Assembly: GCA_945870155.1 (NCBI GenBank)
Contig: CAMBSB010000006.1
Location: 1 to 64,000, forward strand
Source of the DNA: Paludibacter jiangxiensis
GTDB lineage: Bacteria; Bacteroidota; Bacteroidia; Bacteroidales; Paludibacteraceae
Length of the DNA stretch: 64,000 bases
Direction of reading: 5' to 3'
Positions 33,918 to 43,680 of the stretch are shown piece by piece. Each line of letters starts with the position of its first letter. The first letter of the stretch is position 1. The notes beneath the pieces were generated by a model. That model saw only the letters and a program-made list of their open reading frames with translations, did no database searches and was not told the origin of the DNA. The position numbers and the translations under genes were made by a program.

Positions 33918-36584
33918 ATGCAAAACAAAATTTTATTTACGTTTTCTCTGTTATTTATTTTTGGACAAAGCATTTTTTCACAAAACCTGACCGAAAAAGA
34001 TTCCATCCCGGTAATTGAATATTCAAATTCAGCTCAAAAGTATAATATTGCAGCAATAACTATCACTGGTGCTGATAATTACGAAGATTTTGTATTAGTA
34101 GGCTTTTCGGGTTTAGCAGTTGGAGATAAAATTAATGTTCCTGGAGAAGCAATTACGAATGCTGTAAAACGCTTTTGGAAACAAGGATTGTTTTCGGATG
34201 TGAAAATTTATGCTACTAAAATTGTAGATCAGGATATATGGTTAAATATTGCCTTAAAGGAACGTCCCAGGGTATCAGAAATCAACTTTACCGGACTTAA
34301 AAAAGGCGAAATTGAAGACTTAGAAACAAAACTTGGAATTGTTAAAGGCAATCAGATAACACCCAACATTTCGGACAGGGCAAAAAAAGTTATCCAAAAA
34401 CACATGGAAGATAAAGGTTTCTTGAATGTTGTTGCCAATGTTTACCAACGCAATGACCCCAATAAAGCCGGACATGTAATAGTAGATATCAATGTAGATA
34501 AAAAACTTAAAACCAAAGTAAATCAACTAAAAATATCGGGAAACTCTGCACTATCTTTTAATAAGATAAATTTTACAATGAAAAAAACAAACGATAATAA
34601 CTGGAGAAATTTCTTCAGGACTAAGAAGTTTGTTAAAGAGGAGTTTGAAAAAGATAAAATATCACTTATTGAAAAATATAATGAAATAGGATATCGTGAT
34701 GCATACATTGTTTATGATTCAGTTGAAATGGTTGATGATAAGTCAGTTAACGTGATATTAAAAATTGATGAGGGGAAAAGATATTATTTCCGTAATATTA
34801 AATGGATAGGCAATACGATTTACCCTTATGAATATCTGGATGCAGTTTTAGGAATTAAAAAAGGGGATGTTTATAATCATAAACATTTAATGAAAAGGAT
34901 ACAAACCGATGAAGGTGATGCTGTTAGTAAACTTTATCAGGACAGAGGTTATTTATTCTCCAATATTGAGCCGGTAGAAGTTTTAATTGACAATGACTCC
35001 ATAGATTTTGAAATGCGAATATATGAAGGTAAACCTGCAACAATCAACGAAATTGGCATAAAAGGAAACACACGCGTTTATGAACATGTAGTGCGCCGGG
35101 AACTTCGCACAAAACCCGGTCAATTATACAGTCAATCGGACATTATGCGTTCACTTAGGGAATTAGCACAAATGGGACATTTTGATCAGGAAAAACTCAA
35201 ACCTGACATTCAACCAAATCAAGAAGATGGAACAGTAGATGTAACCTATGAACTTGAAACAAAAGGTAGTGATCAGGTAGAATTTTCGGCTGGTTGGGGT
35301 GCTACAGGTATTGTTGGAAGTATTGGTTTAAAGTTCAGCAATTTTGCAATACAAAATTTATTTAAGCCCGAAACATATCGAATTGTACCACAAGGTGAAG
35401 GACAAACTTTTTCGTTAAATGCTCGTACCAACGGACAATCATATTCTTCATTTAGCTTATCATTTCTTGAACCTTGGTTAGGTGGTAAACGTCCAAATTC
35501 ACTTTCAACATCTATATATTATTCAAGTCAATCAACTATCAGTAACAGATATTTGAATAGTATGCAAAATAGCTCTTACGGATATGGTGGATATGGTGGT
35601 TATGGCGGTTATGGTGGATATGGTGGATATGGTGGATACGGAAGTAGTGGATATGGGAATAGTGGATACGGAAATAGCAGTCTCTACGACAGTGAAATGG
35701 ATCCGGATAAATATATGCGTACCTTGGGTGCTTCAGTTGGATATGGACAAAGGTTAAACTGGCCTGATGATTATTTTACATTCAATGGTGAATTATCATA
35801 TCAGTTATTTATGTTAAGTGGTTGGTACAGATCAATGTTCCCCATGACGGATGGTAAGTTTAACAATTTAAGTTTAAACTTAGTTTTAAGCCGAAATTCT
35901 ATTGATAATCCAATTTACACACGTAGAGGTTCATCTTTTTCATTAGGTTTAAAAATCACGCCACCTTATTCAGCGTTTAATGGTAAAGATTATTCTACAG
36001 CAGCAACAACCGATGAAGAACGTCAGGAAAGATATAAATGGATAGAATATCACAAATGGTCATTTTCCGGAAAAATGTTTGCTCCAATCTCATCAGATGA
36101 TAAACTAGTGATTATGGGAAGAGCCATGTTCTCGTACTTAGGACATTACAATAAAAATGCAAAATCACCTTTCGAAACATTCTATATGGGAGGTGATGGT
36201 ATGTCGGCTTATACAAGTTATGGTACCGACTATGTTTCGATGCGTGGATATGAAAGTGGTTCATTAACACCACAAGATGCAACAACAGGCTCATATTCAG
36301 GATATTTGTACAATAAATTTACAATGGAAATTCGATATCCATTATCCTTAGAACAATCGGCTACAATTTATGCCTTGGCATTTCTCGAAGCCGGAAATAG
36401 TTTTGATTCATTGAATAAAAAATACAATCCATTTGATTTAAAACGATCGGCAGGTGTTGGTGTACGCATATTTTTACCTATGTTTGGTATGATGGGTATT
36501 GACTGGGCATATGGCTTCGACAAAGGATTTAATGGAACTAAAGGAGGAAGTCAATTTCACTTTGTATTAGGACAAGAACTATAA
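33918..36584 (+). CDS. bamA: Outer-membrane assembly factor BamA with a Gly-Tyr-rich insert
   Basis: The protein of 888 residues has a signal peptide (about 1-21), a series of POTRA domains (about 45-445; segments such as ITITGADNYE, INFTGLKKGEIED and IGIKGNTRVYEHVVRRELRTKPGQLY) and a C-terminal Omp85 barrel ending in a beta-signal-like FHFVLGQEL. BamA inserts barrel proteins into the outer membrane. Near residues 552-590 (nt 35572-35690) lies a run of Y-G-G triplets and related GYGNS units, probably a surface loop; its codons alternate GGA/GGT and TAT/TAC, so the repeat is partly diverged. VRGYE-like lid residues appear as MRGYESG. Neighbours uppS and two skp genes give the usual Bam context. 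Confidence 0.96.
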   Translation: MQNKILFTFSLLFIFGQSIFSQNLTEKDSIPVIEYSNSAQKYNIAAITITGADNYEDFVLVGFSGLAVGDKINVPGEAITNAVKRFWKQGLFSDVKIYATKIVDQDIWLNIALKERPRVSEINFTGLKKGEIEDLETKLGIVKGNQITPNISDRAKKVIQKHMEDKGFLNVVANVYQRNDPNKAGHVIVDINVDKKLKTKVNQLKISGNSALSFNKINFTMKKTNDNNWRNFFRTKKFVKEEFEKDKISLIEKYNEIGYRDAYIVYDSVEMVDDKSVNVILKIDEGKRYYFRNIKWIGNTIYPYEYLDAVLGIKKGDVYNHKHLMKRIQTDEGDAVSKLYQDRGYLFSNIEPVEVLIDNDSIDFEMRIYEGKPATINEIGIKGNTRVYEHVVRRELRTKPGQLYSQSDIMRSLRELAQMGHFDQEKLKPDIQPNQEDGTVDVTYELETKGSDQVEFSAGWGATGIVGSIGLKFSNFAIQNLFKPETYRIVPQGEGQTFSLNARTNGQSYSSFSLSFLEPWLGGKRPNSLSTSIYYSSQSTISNRYLNSMQNSSYGYGGYGGYGGYGGYGGYGGYGSSGYGNSGYGNSSLYDSEMDPDKYMRTLGASVGYGQRLNWPDDYFTFNGELSYQLFMLSGWYRSMFPMTDGKFNNLSLNLVLSRNSIDNPIYTRRGSSFSLGLKITPPYSAFNGKDYSTAATTDEERQERYKWIEYHKWSFSGKMFAPISSDDKLVIMGRAMFSYLGHYNKNAKSPFETFYMGGDGMSAYTSYGTDYVSMRGYESGSLTPQDATTGSYSGYLYNKFTMEIRYPLSLEQSATIYALAFLEAGNSFDSLNKKYNPFDLKRSAGVGVRIFLPMFGMMGIDWAYGFDKGFNGTKGGSQFHFVLGQEL

Positions 36585-36708
36585 ACTGCTGATTTATTGT
36601 AATTTAAAATACAAATTAAAAACATATTTTTAATCAAAAAACTTTGGCAAAGAATTTGTTATTCATAATTCAACTAAAAAAAAGTATAACCACAAAAAAA
36701 TAATTAAT

Positions 36709-37224
36709 ATGAAGAAACTGATTATTTCGTTATGTCTATTTGCAAGCATATCATTTACAGCAAGTGCACAAAAATTTGCGATGGTAGATATGGAGTACAT
36801 TATGAAAAACATTCCATCATTTGAAACAGCAAACGAACAATTAAACCAAATTTCAAAAAAATGGCAATCAGAAGTTGAAGTACAAATGCAAGAAGTTCAG
36901 AAAATGTATAAAAACTACCAAACAGAATTGGTGTTTTTATCGGACGATATGAAAGTAAAACGCGAAGAAGAAATTGTAGCAAAAGAAAAAGCTGCTCAAG
37001 AACTGAAACGTACTTATTTTGGCACTGAAGGTGAGTTGTTTAAAAAACGTCAAAGCCTAATGAAGCCAATTCAAGATGAAGTTTATACAGCAATTCAAGA
37101 ATTAAGTAAAGAAAAAGATTACAGTTTGGTTTTGGACAAAAGCTCTTCAATGAACATCATTTTTACCTCTCCAAAATTAGATATTAGCGACTTAGTACTA
37201 CAAAAATTGGGATATTCAAAATAA
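36709..37224 (+). CDS. OmpH/Skp family periplasmic chaperone, copy 1
   Basis: The protein of 171 residues has a signal peptide (about 1-20, ending Ala-Ser-Ala-Gln) followed by the OmpH beginning FAMVDMEYIMKNIP, a long charged coiled coil (about 40-120) and a C-terminal small beta part (YSLVLDKSSSMNIIF). Skp forms trimers that hold unfolded outer-membrane proteins in the periplasm on their way to BamA. It is the first of two tandem copies; the pair shares this plan but differs in sequence. It follows bamA after 124 nt. Confidence 0.93.
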   Translation: MKKLIISLCLFASISFTASAQKFAMVDMEYIMKNIPSFETANEQLNQISKKWQSEVEVQMQEVQKMYKNYQTELVFLSDDMKVKREEEIVAKEKAAQELKRTYFGTEGELFKKRQSLMKPIQDEVYTAIQELSKEKDYSLVLDKSSSMNIIFTSPKLDISDLVLQKLGYSK

Positions 37225-37237
37225 AATTATATTTTTG
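37207..37237 (+). promoter_or_regulatory. Candidate promoter of the second skp gene
   Basis: TTG (37207-37209), 20 nt, TATTTTTG (37230-37237) then C. It overlaps the end of the first skp gene and lies 52 nt before the second. Confidence 0.6.
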
Positions 37238-37289
37238 CAAGCCGATTTTAAAATAATCTGAAATAATAAAAACAAAATAAATAAACAAC

Positions 37290-37793
37290 ATGTTAAAAAA
37301 ACTAGCGTTATTAATGCTTTGTGCATTACCTTTAGGAGCTTTTGCTCAGGACAAATTGGGTTATATCAACTCAAACGAAATTGTTTCGTTAATGCCCGAG
37401 AAAGCAGAAATTGAAAAGAAAATTGAAGAATTAAGTAAAAACTGGGAGTCAGAACTTTTAAAAATGAGAGAAGAATATTCTACCAAATTAAAAGATTTTC
37501 AGGAAAAACAAGCAACTATGCCCGAAGGTATTAAAGAAGTTAGAATTAGTGAAATTCAGGAACTTGAACAAAGAGTAACAACTTTTCAACAACAAGCCTA
37601 TGCCGATTTACAGAAAAAACAACAGGAACTATTTGGTCCGGTAATCGAAAAAGTAAGAAAAGCAATTACGGATACAGCAACAGAAAATAATTTCACTTAT
37701 ATTTTCGATTTGAGTACCCAAAGCATAATTTATCATTCACCTAAATCTAATGATATTACTCCATTAGTAAAAAAGAAACTTGGTCTAAAGTAA
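37290..37793 (+). CDS. OmpH/Skp family periplasmic chaperone, copy 2
   Basis: The protein of 167 residues has a signal peptide (about 1-19, ending Ala-Phe-Ala-Gln), the OmpH beginning LGYINSNEIVSLMPE, a coiled coil and the C-terminal TYIFDLSTQSIIYHSP. It is a periplasmic holdase for outer-membrane proteins, as copy 1. The two copies may have different clients or form mixed trimers; nothing in the sequence decides this. A strong terminator follows 20 nt after the stop, closing the envelope-assembly unit. Confidence 0.93.
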   Translation: MLKKLALLMLCALPLGAFAQDKLGYINSNEIVSLMPEKAEIEKKIEELSKNWESELLKMREEYSTKLKDFQEKQATMPEGIKEVRISEIQELEQRVTTFQQQAYADLQKKQQELFGPVIEKVRKAITDTATENNFTYIFDLSTQSIIYHSPKSNDITPLVKKKLGLK

Positions 37794-37812
37794 AATATCA
37801 AACTCAAAATTA

Positions 37813-37849
37813 AAGGCTAGCTCGTATTAATTTATGAGCTAGCTTTTTT
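37813..37849 (+). terminator. Intrinsic terminator after the skp genes
   Basis: AAGGCTAGCTCGTA, short A/T loop, TTATGAGCTAGCTT and a T-run: a long stem with one or two mismatches. Confidence 0.88.
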
Positions 37850-38385
37850 ATTTGCATCAACCTGAGTTAAAAACAAATTCAATTATTTAATAAACGAATC
37901 AATTTATATGAAATTGTAACAATAAAAATTTCTAATTGAATATGCAATATATATTTATAAAAATACATATTATTATTGCATTAAATTTACACTTAAAAAA
38001 CCTTATTTATAATTTTTGCTTGAGTTACTAGTTTATAAGGTAAATTAATTTTATTATCTTTGCCATTCAGTTCATAATAGGTAAAAAAAGATTTAAAGTC
38101 AAATAATTCACAATTTTACAGTTTTGGATGTTTATTTATCTTCAAAATATCTATAAGGAGCATTTGCTTGTTAATATTCTATAAGTCATATTACATTAAA
38201 AAATGATTTGAGCAAACAAATCAAGATGTAAAGTTCTTATTGTTAGCATAATAGAAACTTCAATTAATAATAACAATAGAATTTAGCATTTAAAAACATA
38301 AAGTAAAGACTTAATAGACAGAAACGATTAACAAAAAGTTCATATTTTCAAAAAATTGATTATTTAATAGTTCTACTTTTAAATT
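37850..38385. other. Long non-coding region before parA
   Basis: About 540 nt of A/T-rich sequence. A plus-strand TATCTTTG then C stands at 38055-38062, with only GTTTA near the -33 position, so a long leader of about 315 nt is possible. I found no parS palindrome, no DnaA-box cluster and no small ORF worth calling. Confidence 0.45.
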
Positions 38386-39153
38386 ATGGGAAAAATTATT
38401 TCTTTAGCAAATCAAAAAGGAGGTGTTGGCAAAACAACAACAGCTATAAATTTAGCTGCTTCATTAGCATCTTTAGGAAAAAAAGTGTTAATCGTAGATG
38501 CAGATCCTCAAGCAAATGCATCATCCGGATTAGGAATTGATATTCGCACACTACAATTTACTATATATGAATGTTTAATTGATGGAGTTCCATCAAATCA
38601 AGCAATTCATCCTACAGATGTAGAAAATTTGTTTATCTTACCTTCTCACATCGATTTGGTTGGAGCTGAAATTGAAATGCTTAACATGGACATGCGTGAA
38701 TATGTGATGCAAAAACTTTTATCACCTTTAAAATCATCCTACGATTATATTCTAATTGATTGTTCGCCATCCTTAGGTTTGATTACTGTAAATGCTTTAA
38801 CTTCATCTGATTCGGTTATAATACCAGTTCAGTGCGAGTATTTTGCACTCGAAGGGATAAGCAAATTATTAAACACAATTAAAATTATCAAGAACAAATT
38901 AAATACAACTCTTGAAATTGAAGGATTTTTGCTGACCATGTACGACAATCGTTTACGCCTTGCCAATCAGGTATATAACGAAGTAACAAAGCATTTTCAA
39001 GGCATGGTTTTCAAGTCGGTTATTACACGTAATGTTCGGTTAAGTGAAGCACCAAGTCATGGAAAACCAGTAATTCTTTATGATCCTGAATCAAAAGGCT
39101 CGACAAATTACATCGATTTAGCAAATGAATTAATTGCAAAAACCTCTAAATAA
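38386..39153 (+). CDS. parA: Chromosome-partitioning ATPase ParA (Soj)
   Basis: The protein of 255 residues has the deviant Walker A KGGVGKTTTAIN at residues 11-22, Walker A' LIVDADPQANAS, Walker B DYILIDCSPSLG and the VIIPVQCEYFALEG segment. No N-terminal HTH is present, so it is the short chromosomal Soj type and not a plasmid ParA with its own operator binding. ParA forms a gradient on the nucleoid that moves ParB-bound origins. parB follows after 54 nt. Confidence 0.97.
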   Translation: MGKIISLANQKGGVGKTTTAINLAASLASLGKKVLIVDADPQANASSGLGIDIRTLQFTIYECLIDGVPSNQAIHPTDVENLFILPSHIDLVGAEIEMLNMDMREYVMQKLLSPLKSSYDYILIDCSPSLGLITVNALTSSDSVIIPVQCEYFALEGISKLLNTIKIIKNKLNTTLEIEGFLLTMYDNRLRLANQVYNEVTKHFQGMVFKSVITRNVRLSEAPSHGKPVILYDPESKGSTNYIDLANELIAKTSK

Positions 39154-39207
39154 GTTGAATATAAAATATTTTTTTGAAAAAACCTATACATTATCAAAAT
39201 AACATAA

Positions 39208-40107
39208 ATGGCAAAAAATATTACCGGATTAGGTAGAGGACTTGGAGCTTTAATTGATACAGAAAATATCAATACAAGTGGTTCATCATCAATTAGTGAA
39301 GTAGAAATGGATTTAATTTTTGCAAATCCAAATCAACCACGCTCACATTTTGATGAAGAAGCATTAAATGAGTTAGCTATTTCAATTAGAGAATTAGGTG
39401 TTATATCGCCTATTACTTTACGCAAAAACGATGATGGTACCTATTTAATTATAGCTGGGGAAAGACGTTTCAGAGCATCCAAACTAGTTGGTAACAAGCA
39501 CATTCCTGCTTATGTAAAAACAGCTGCTGATGAACAAGTAATGGAAATGGCTCTTATTGAAAACATTCAACGTGAAGACTTGAATGCCATAGAAATTGCC
39601 TTGACTTTTTATCGGTTGATGGAAGAATACAAATTAACTCAGGAACGATTGAGTGAACGTGTTGGTAAAAAAAGAACTACAATTGCAAATTATTTACGTT
39701 TGTTACGTTTACCAGCTGAAATTCAGATGGGAGTAAAAGATAAAAAAATTGATATGGGTCATGCAAGAGCTATTCTTGGTTTATCTGATCCAGCCGACCA
39801 ATTACATCTTTACGAAGCAATCTTAGTAAATGATTATTCGGTACGCAAAGTTGAAGATTTAGTGCGTGAGCAATTAAATCCTGAAACTGCCGTTGATACA
39901 AATGTAAACACTGAAGCTGTAACAAAAAAGCCTGAAAATGAAGTAAGTAAACTTCAGGAATTTGATGAATTGAAACAACGATTAAGCGATGTGTTTGGTA
40001 AAAAAGTGCAATTTGTTTGTGGAAAAGATGGAAAAGGAAAAATTTCTATTCCATTTAACAACGATGATGAATTGGCATATTTAATGGGATTGTTTGACAA
40101 AATTTAA
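39208..40107 (+). CDS. parB: Chromosome-partitioning protein ParB
   Basis: The protein of 299 residues is a chromosomal ParB/Spo0J: N-terminal GLGRGLGALI (ParA-activating stretch), the CTP-binding region with NPNQPRSHFDEEALNELA, IIAGERRFRASKL and LIENIQREDLNAIE, an HTH core (LTQERLSERVGKKRTTIANYLRLL) that binds parS, and a C-terminal dimer domain. No parS match was seen in the window; chromosomal parS sites may lie elsewhere. It is followed closely by the DUF5683 gene. Confidence 0.97.
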   Translation: MAKNITGLGRGLGALIDTENINTSGSSSISEVEMDLIFANPNQPRSHFDEEALNELAISIRELGVISPITLRKNDDGTYLIIAGERRFRASKLVGNKHIPAYVKTAADEQVMEMALIENIQREDLNAIEIALTFYRLMEEYKLTQERLSERVGKKRTTIANYLRLLRLPAEIQMGVKDKKIDMGHARAILGLSDPADQLHLYEAILVNDYSVRKVEDLVREQLNPETAVDTNVNTEAVTKKPENEVSKLQEFDELKQRLSDVFGKKVQFVCGKDGKGKISIPFNNDDELAYLMGLFDKI

Positions 40108-40119
40108 TTTAATACTTTT

Positions 40120-40797
40120 TTGAAATCAATCGGACATATTCTAGCACTATTATTTTTTTCAGTAATTACTTTACAGGCGCAAGTAAATAATACTGAAATA
40201 AAAAATTTGTCATCCGACACATTGGGTCAACAAACTTTTTTAAGTGCCAAAAAGAAAACTTTAAATAATAACTTTGATTCTTTAAGTAAACCAAAGTTTA
40301 AACCCGACCCTATGAAAGTGGTTTGGATGGGCACAATTATTCCTGGATACGGTCAGATAATGAATAGAAGTTATTGGAAAGTGCCAATAGTTTATGCCGG
40401 TTTTTTGGGATTCGCTTATCTTATAAACAGAAATTCAAGGAGTTACGAATCGTACAAACAAGCATATAAAGATATTAGTGATACGAATGATAAAACAAAT
40501 AGCTACTTAGATATTTTACCGAAAGGATATACTCTTGATACATATCCGGAAGGAAAATCGGGTTTCGAAAAAAATCTTTCGAGTTATTTTGAACAAAGCA
40601 GAAGAAATAGAGACTTAAGTATAATTTTGGCAGTTGCATATTATGGAATAACATTAATAGAAGCATATGTAGATGCACAACTTTTTGATTTTGATATAAG
40701 TACAGATCTTTCGATGCGTATTCGCCCAAATTTGATTAACACTAATTCAGGCATAAACAAAACTTTAGGACTTCAATTGAGTCTTAATTTGAAATAA
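40120..40797 (+). CDS. DUF5683 family membrane protein (TTG start)
   Basis: The protein of 225 residues begins at a TTG 12 nt after parB; no ATG fits, and the residues directly after it form a signal peptide (KSIGHILALLFFSVITLQAQ). A DUF5683-like core follows: WMGTIIPGYGQIMNRSYWKVPIVYAGFLGFAYLINRNSR, with one or two membrane helices, and a second hydrophobic stretch (LSIILAVAYYGITLIEAYVDAQLFDFDIS). The function of this family is unknown; in Bacteroidota it is often found between parB and lytic transglycosylase or dapB/lepB genes. The constant neighbourhood suggests an envelope role tied to growth. Confidence 0.85.
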   Translation: MKSIGHILALLFFSVITLQAQVNNTEIKNLSSDTLGQQTFLSAKKKTLNNNFDSLSKPKFKPDPMKVVWMGTIIPGYGQIMNRSYWKVPIVYAGFLGFAYLINRNSRSYESYKQAYKDISDTNDKTNSYLDILPKGYTLDTYPEGKSGFEKNLSSYFEQSRRNRDLSIILAVAYYGITLIEAYVDAQLFDFDISTDLSMRIRPNLINTNSGINKTLGLQLSLNLK

Positions 40798-40870
40798 TGA
40801 TATTAATTACTCAATTATCAATTAATAATCATTTTACAAAGAAAATAAAGCATTTAAAAATATTTACACA

Positions 40871-42154
40871 ATGAATTTTAAATTTAAATTTATCACTGCC
40901 TTTCTGCTAACATTTTATTTTATAGTTTCAGCCCAAAATACATCAAATACACAAAATAGTGTTTTAAAACCTGAAACAGAAAAATATGATTCAACAGTAA
41001 GTGTACCTGAAGAATTTGATAATACATTGGATAAACTATTATATAGCTGGGTAATACAAAGAGCAGATTCATCTAAATGTCGCTCAAGTGAAATACCTTT
41101 AAACATTACAGATTCCATATATCAACTAAGGCTATCACAAATGCCCTGTTTAATGGAAATGCCTTTTAACAATACTGTACGTTCATTTATAGAACTATAT
41201 ACAGTACGTAAGCGCAAACAAGTAGAATACATGATGGGAATGAGCGATTACTATTTCCCTATTTTTGAGCAAGTTCTTGGCGCACAAAATCTACCTCTTG
41301 AACTAAAATACTTACCTATCATTGAATCAGCACTTAATACTACAATCGTTTCGCGAATGGGAGCTGCAGGTTTATGGCAATTTATGATAGCAACAGGCCG
41401 AATGTACGGACTCGAAATAAACAGTTTAATAGACGAAAGACTTGATCCTGTAAAATCTACTTATGCAGCAGCTCGATTTTTAAAGGATTTATATTCAATT
41501 TATGGCGATTGGCATTTGGTAATTGCTGCATACAATTGTGGCCCCGGAAATGTCAATAAAGCCATCCGCAGAGCAGGTGGTAAAAGAGATTATTGGGCTA
41601 TATATCCACATTTACCAGCCGAAACAAGGGGCTATGTACCAATATTTATAGCTGCTAATTATGCCATGCACTTTGCTAAAGAACATAATATATGCAAAGC
41701 AATAGTTAAAATGCCTATACTTACTGATACAATAGCTGTACACGAACGCATACATTTGGAGCAAGTATCAAAAGTTTTAAATATTCCAATAGAACAAATT
41801 AGATTATTGAATCCTCAATATAGAAAAGATATTGTACCTGGCAATATTAGACCATATTCAATATGCTTACCTCAAAATTTAATGAATAAATATATTGATA
41901 AATTTAACGAAATTGTAACATATAAAGCAGATTCTTTAATAAATAACCGCAGAAGTGAAATAGAAATAGCACAGACATCATCTTCAACTGCACCTGGAGG
42001 TACAGGAAGAGTAACTTATCATACTGTTAAAAGAGGTCAAACTTTAAGCACAATAGCTTCAAGATATGGTGTGTCTGTAACCAAACTAAAAAAATGGAAC
42101 AATATCAAAGGGTCTAAAATCCAATATGGGAAAAGACTTAAGATTATCAAATAA
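40871..42154 (+). CDS. LysM lytic transglycosylase (MltD-like)
   Basis: The protein of 427 residues has a signal peptide (about 1-21), a family 1 transglycosylase domain (about 120-270) with the catalytic glutamate in LPIIESAL, then GAAGLWQFMIATGRMYGL and VIAAYNCGPGNVNKAI, and one C-terminal LysM repeat (YHTVKRGQTLSTIASRYGVS to YGKRLKI). It cleaves peptidoglycan glycan strands, leaving 1,6-anhydro ends, and acts in the periplasm. E. coli MltD carries two or more LysM units; this one has a single copy plus a less clear stretch near residue 300. It follows the DUF5683 gene after 73 nt. Confidence 0.93.
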   Translation: MNFKFKFITAFLLTFYFIVSAQNTSNTQNSVLKPETEKYDSTVSVPEEFDNTLDKLLYSWVIQRADSSKCRSSEIPLNITDSIYQLRLSQMPCLMEMPFNNTVRSFIELYTVRKRKQVEYMMGMSDYYFPIFEQVLGAQNLPLELKYLPIIESALNTTIVSRMGAAGLWQFMIATGRMYGLEINSLIDERLDPVKSTYAAARFLKDLYSIYGDWHLVIAAYNCGPGNVNKAIRRAGGKRDYWAIYPHLPAETRGYVPIFIAANYAMHFAKEHNICKAIVKMPILTDTIAVHERIHLEQVSKVLNIPIEQIRLLNPQYRKDIVPGNIRPYSICLPQNLMNKYIDKFNEIVTYKADSLINNRRSEIEIAQTSSSTAPGGTGRVTYHTVKRGQTLSTIASRYGVSVTKLKKWNNIKGSKIQYGKRLKIIK

Positions 42155-42190
42155 AATACTGAGTTTTTCGATAAATTAAAAATTTTAATT

Positions 42191-42505
42191 ATGGAAAAAA
42201 TGTATTATTCTATCTCGGAAGTTGCAAAACTGCTAAGTTTAAATCAATCAAAACTACGCTTTTGGGAAAAAGAATTCAAACAATTAAAACCCAAACAAAA
42301 TAATAAAGGCACCAGATTTTATACCAAAGAGGATATTTCAACTATCAAAAAAATTCAGTTTTTAACCGAGGATCAAAAATTAACTTTGCCAGGTGCCAGG
42401 GAAAAAATGAATCAAAAAATGGATGTTGTTGATAAACAACATATGTTAGTTGAGCGTTTAAAATCTATTAAATCTGAATTGCAAAACATCATTAATGCCA
42501 TTTAA
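42191..42505 (+). CDS. MerR-like transcriptional regulator, short form
   Basis: The protein of 104 residues begins with a MerR winged-helix domain (YYSISEVAKLLSLNQSKLRFWEKEFKQLKPKQNNKGTRFYTKEDI) and ends with a short coiled coil (about 75-104). No effector domain follows, and no metal-binding cysteines are present. Its target is unknown. It lies 36 nt after the transglycosylase gene and 2 nt before the alkaline phosphatase gene, so it is probably co-transcribed with both. Small MerR-like proteins of this kind are common in Bacteroidota. Confidence 0.88.
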   Translation: MEKMYYSISEVAKLLSLNQSKLRFWEKEFKQLKPKQNNKGTRFYTKEDISTIKKIQFLTEDQKLTLPGAREKMNQKMDVVDKQHMLVERLKSIKSELQNIINAI

Positions 42506-42507
42506 AA

Positions 42508-43587
42508 ATGAATACTCCAATAAAAAAAACGATAATACTCTCATTGTTAATATTTTTTTTCTTACCAACTGTTCAAATTGAAGCACAAAAGAAACCAAAA
42601 AATATTGTGTTCATGATAGGCGATGGCATGGGTTTAGCTCATGTATATGCAGCAATGGTTAACAATGGAAATAAATTAGAGTTAGAGCGCTGTAAAAACA
42701 TAGGATTTTCAAAAACATTTTCAGCAAATAATTTCACAACCGACTCTGGTGCAGGTGGAACGGCACTTGCTTGTGGTGTAAAAACAAAAAATGGTATGAT
42801 TGGCATGAATGCTGATTCAATCCCAGCAGAATCGATACTTGAACTTGCCGAAAAAAACAATTTAGCAACAGGTATGGTAGCTGCATGTGCAATTACCCAC
42901 GCTACTCCGGCCTCATTTATTGCACATCAAGTAAGTAGAAATATGTATGAAGAAATTGCCGCTGATTTTCTAAAAACCGATATAGATGTTTTTATTGGTG
43001 GTGGACGAAAAAATTTTGAAGTACGTGCTGATGGTCGTAACTTAAGCAATGAACTTAAGACAAAAAATTACCAAATAGCCTATAACTTAGACGAAGTATT
43101 GACAGCAAAAAATGGAAAACTAGCCGGGCTTTTAAGTGAAAACCATAGTCCTGCAATGCCTGAACGTGGCGATATGCTTCCAGAATCAACGATGAAAGCC
43201 ATTGATTTACTTGACAATAATAAAAAAGGATTTTTTTTAATGGTTGAAGGTTCACAAATTGATTGGGCAAGCCATGATAACAATGCAGATTTACTTGTTA
43301 AAGAAGTTCTCGATTTTGATAAAACTGTAGGTAAAGTATTGGACTATGCTAAAAAACACGGAAATACTTTAGTAATAATTACTGCAGATCACGAAACAGG
43401 TGGACTTACTCTACCAAAGGGTAATATTAAAGAAAAACAGATTAAAGCAAATTTTTCAACAAAAGATCATTCTGGGATTTTAGTACCAATTTACAGTTAT
43501 GGACCTGGTTCAGAGAAATTTCAAGGCTTTATGGACAATACTTCATTAAAAGTAAAAATGGAAACATTACTGAACTTAAAAAAATAG
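42508..43587 (+). CDS. Alkaline phosphatase (PhoA superfamily)
   Basis: The protein of 359 residues has a signal peptide (about 1-27), the metal-binding start FMIGDGMGLAH, the nucleophile region TTDSGAGGTALACG with the catalytic Ser, TGMVAACAITHATPASF, EGSQIDWASHDNN and ITADHETGGL with the remaining metal ligands. It is a periplasmic phosphomonoesterase. It is shorter than E. coli PhoA (about 470) and belongs to the compact group frequent in Bacteroidota. Immediate coupling to the MerR-like gene (2 nt) may reflect regulation; no phosphate-box sequence was recognised. Confidence 0.94.
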   Translation: MNTPIKKTIILSLLIFFFLPTVQIEAQKKPKNIVFMIGDGMGLAHVYAAMVNNGNKLELERCKNIGFSKTFSANNFTTDSGAGGTALACGVKTKNGMIGMNADSIPAESILELAEKNNLATGMVAACAITHATPASFIAHQVSRNMYEEIAADFLKTDIDVFIGGGRKNFEVRADGRNLSNELKTKNYQIAYNLDEVLTAKNGKLAGLLSENHSPAMPERGDMLPESTMKAIDLLDNNKKGFFLMVEGSQIDWASHDNNADLLVKEVLDFDKTVGKVLDYAKKHGNTLVIITADHETGGLTLPKGNIKEKQIKANFSTKDHSGILVPIYSYGPGSEKFQGFMDNTSLKVKMETLLNLKK

Positions 43588-43680
43588 ATAAGTAATGCCA
43601 AATACTTAGTTACTTTAAAAAATCAGTTAAATTACTCTCTAATAACTATTTAACTTGAAATTAATTGCAATTAATACTTT

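Noticed and set aside
37850-38385. Replication origin or parS next to parAB
   Set aside because: No DnaA-box cluster and no parS-type palindrome seen by eye.
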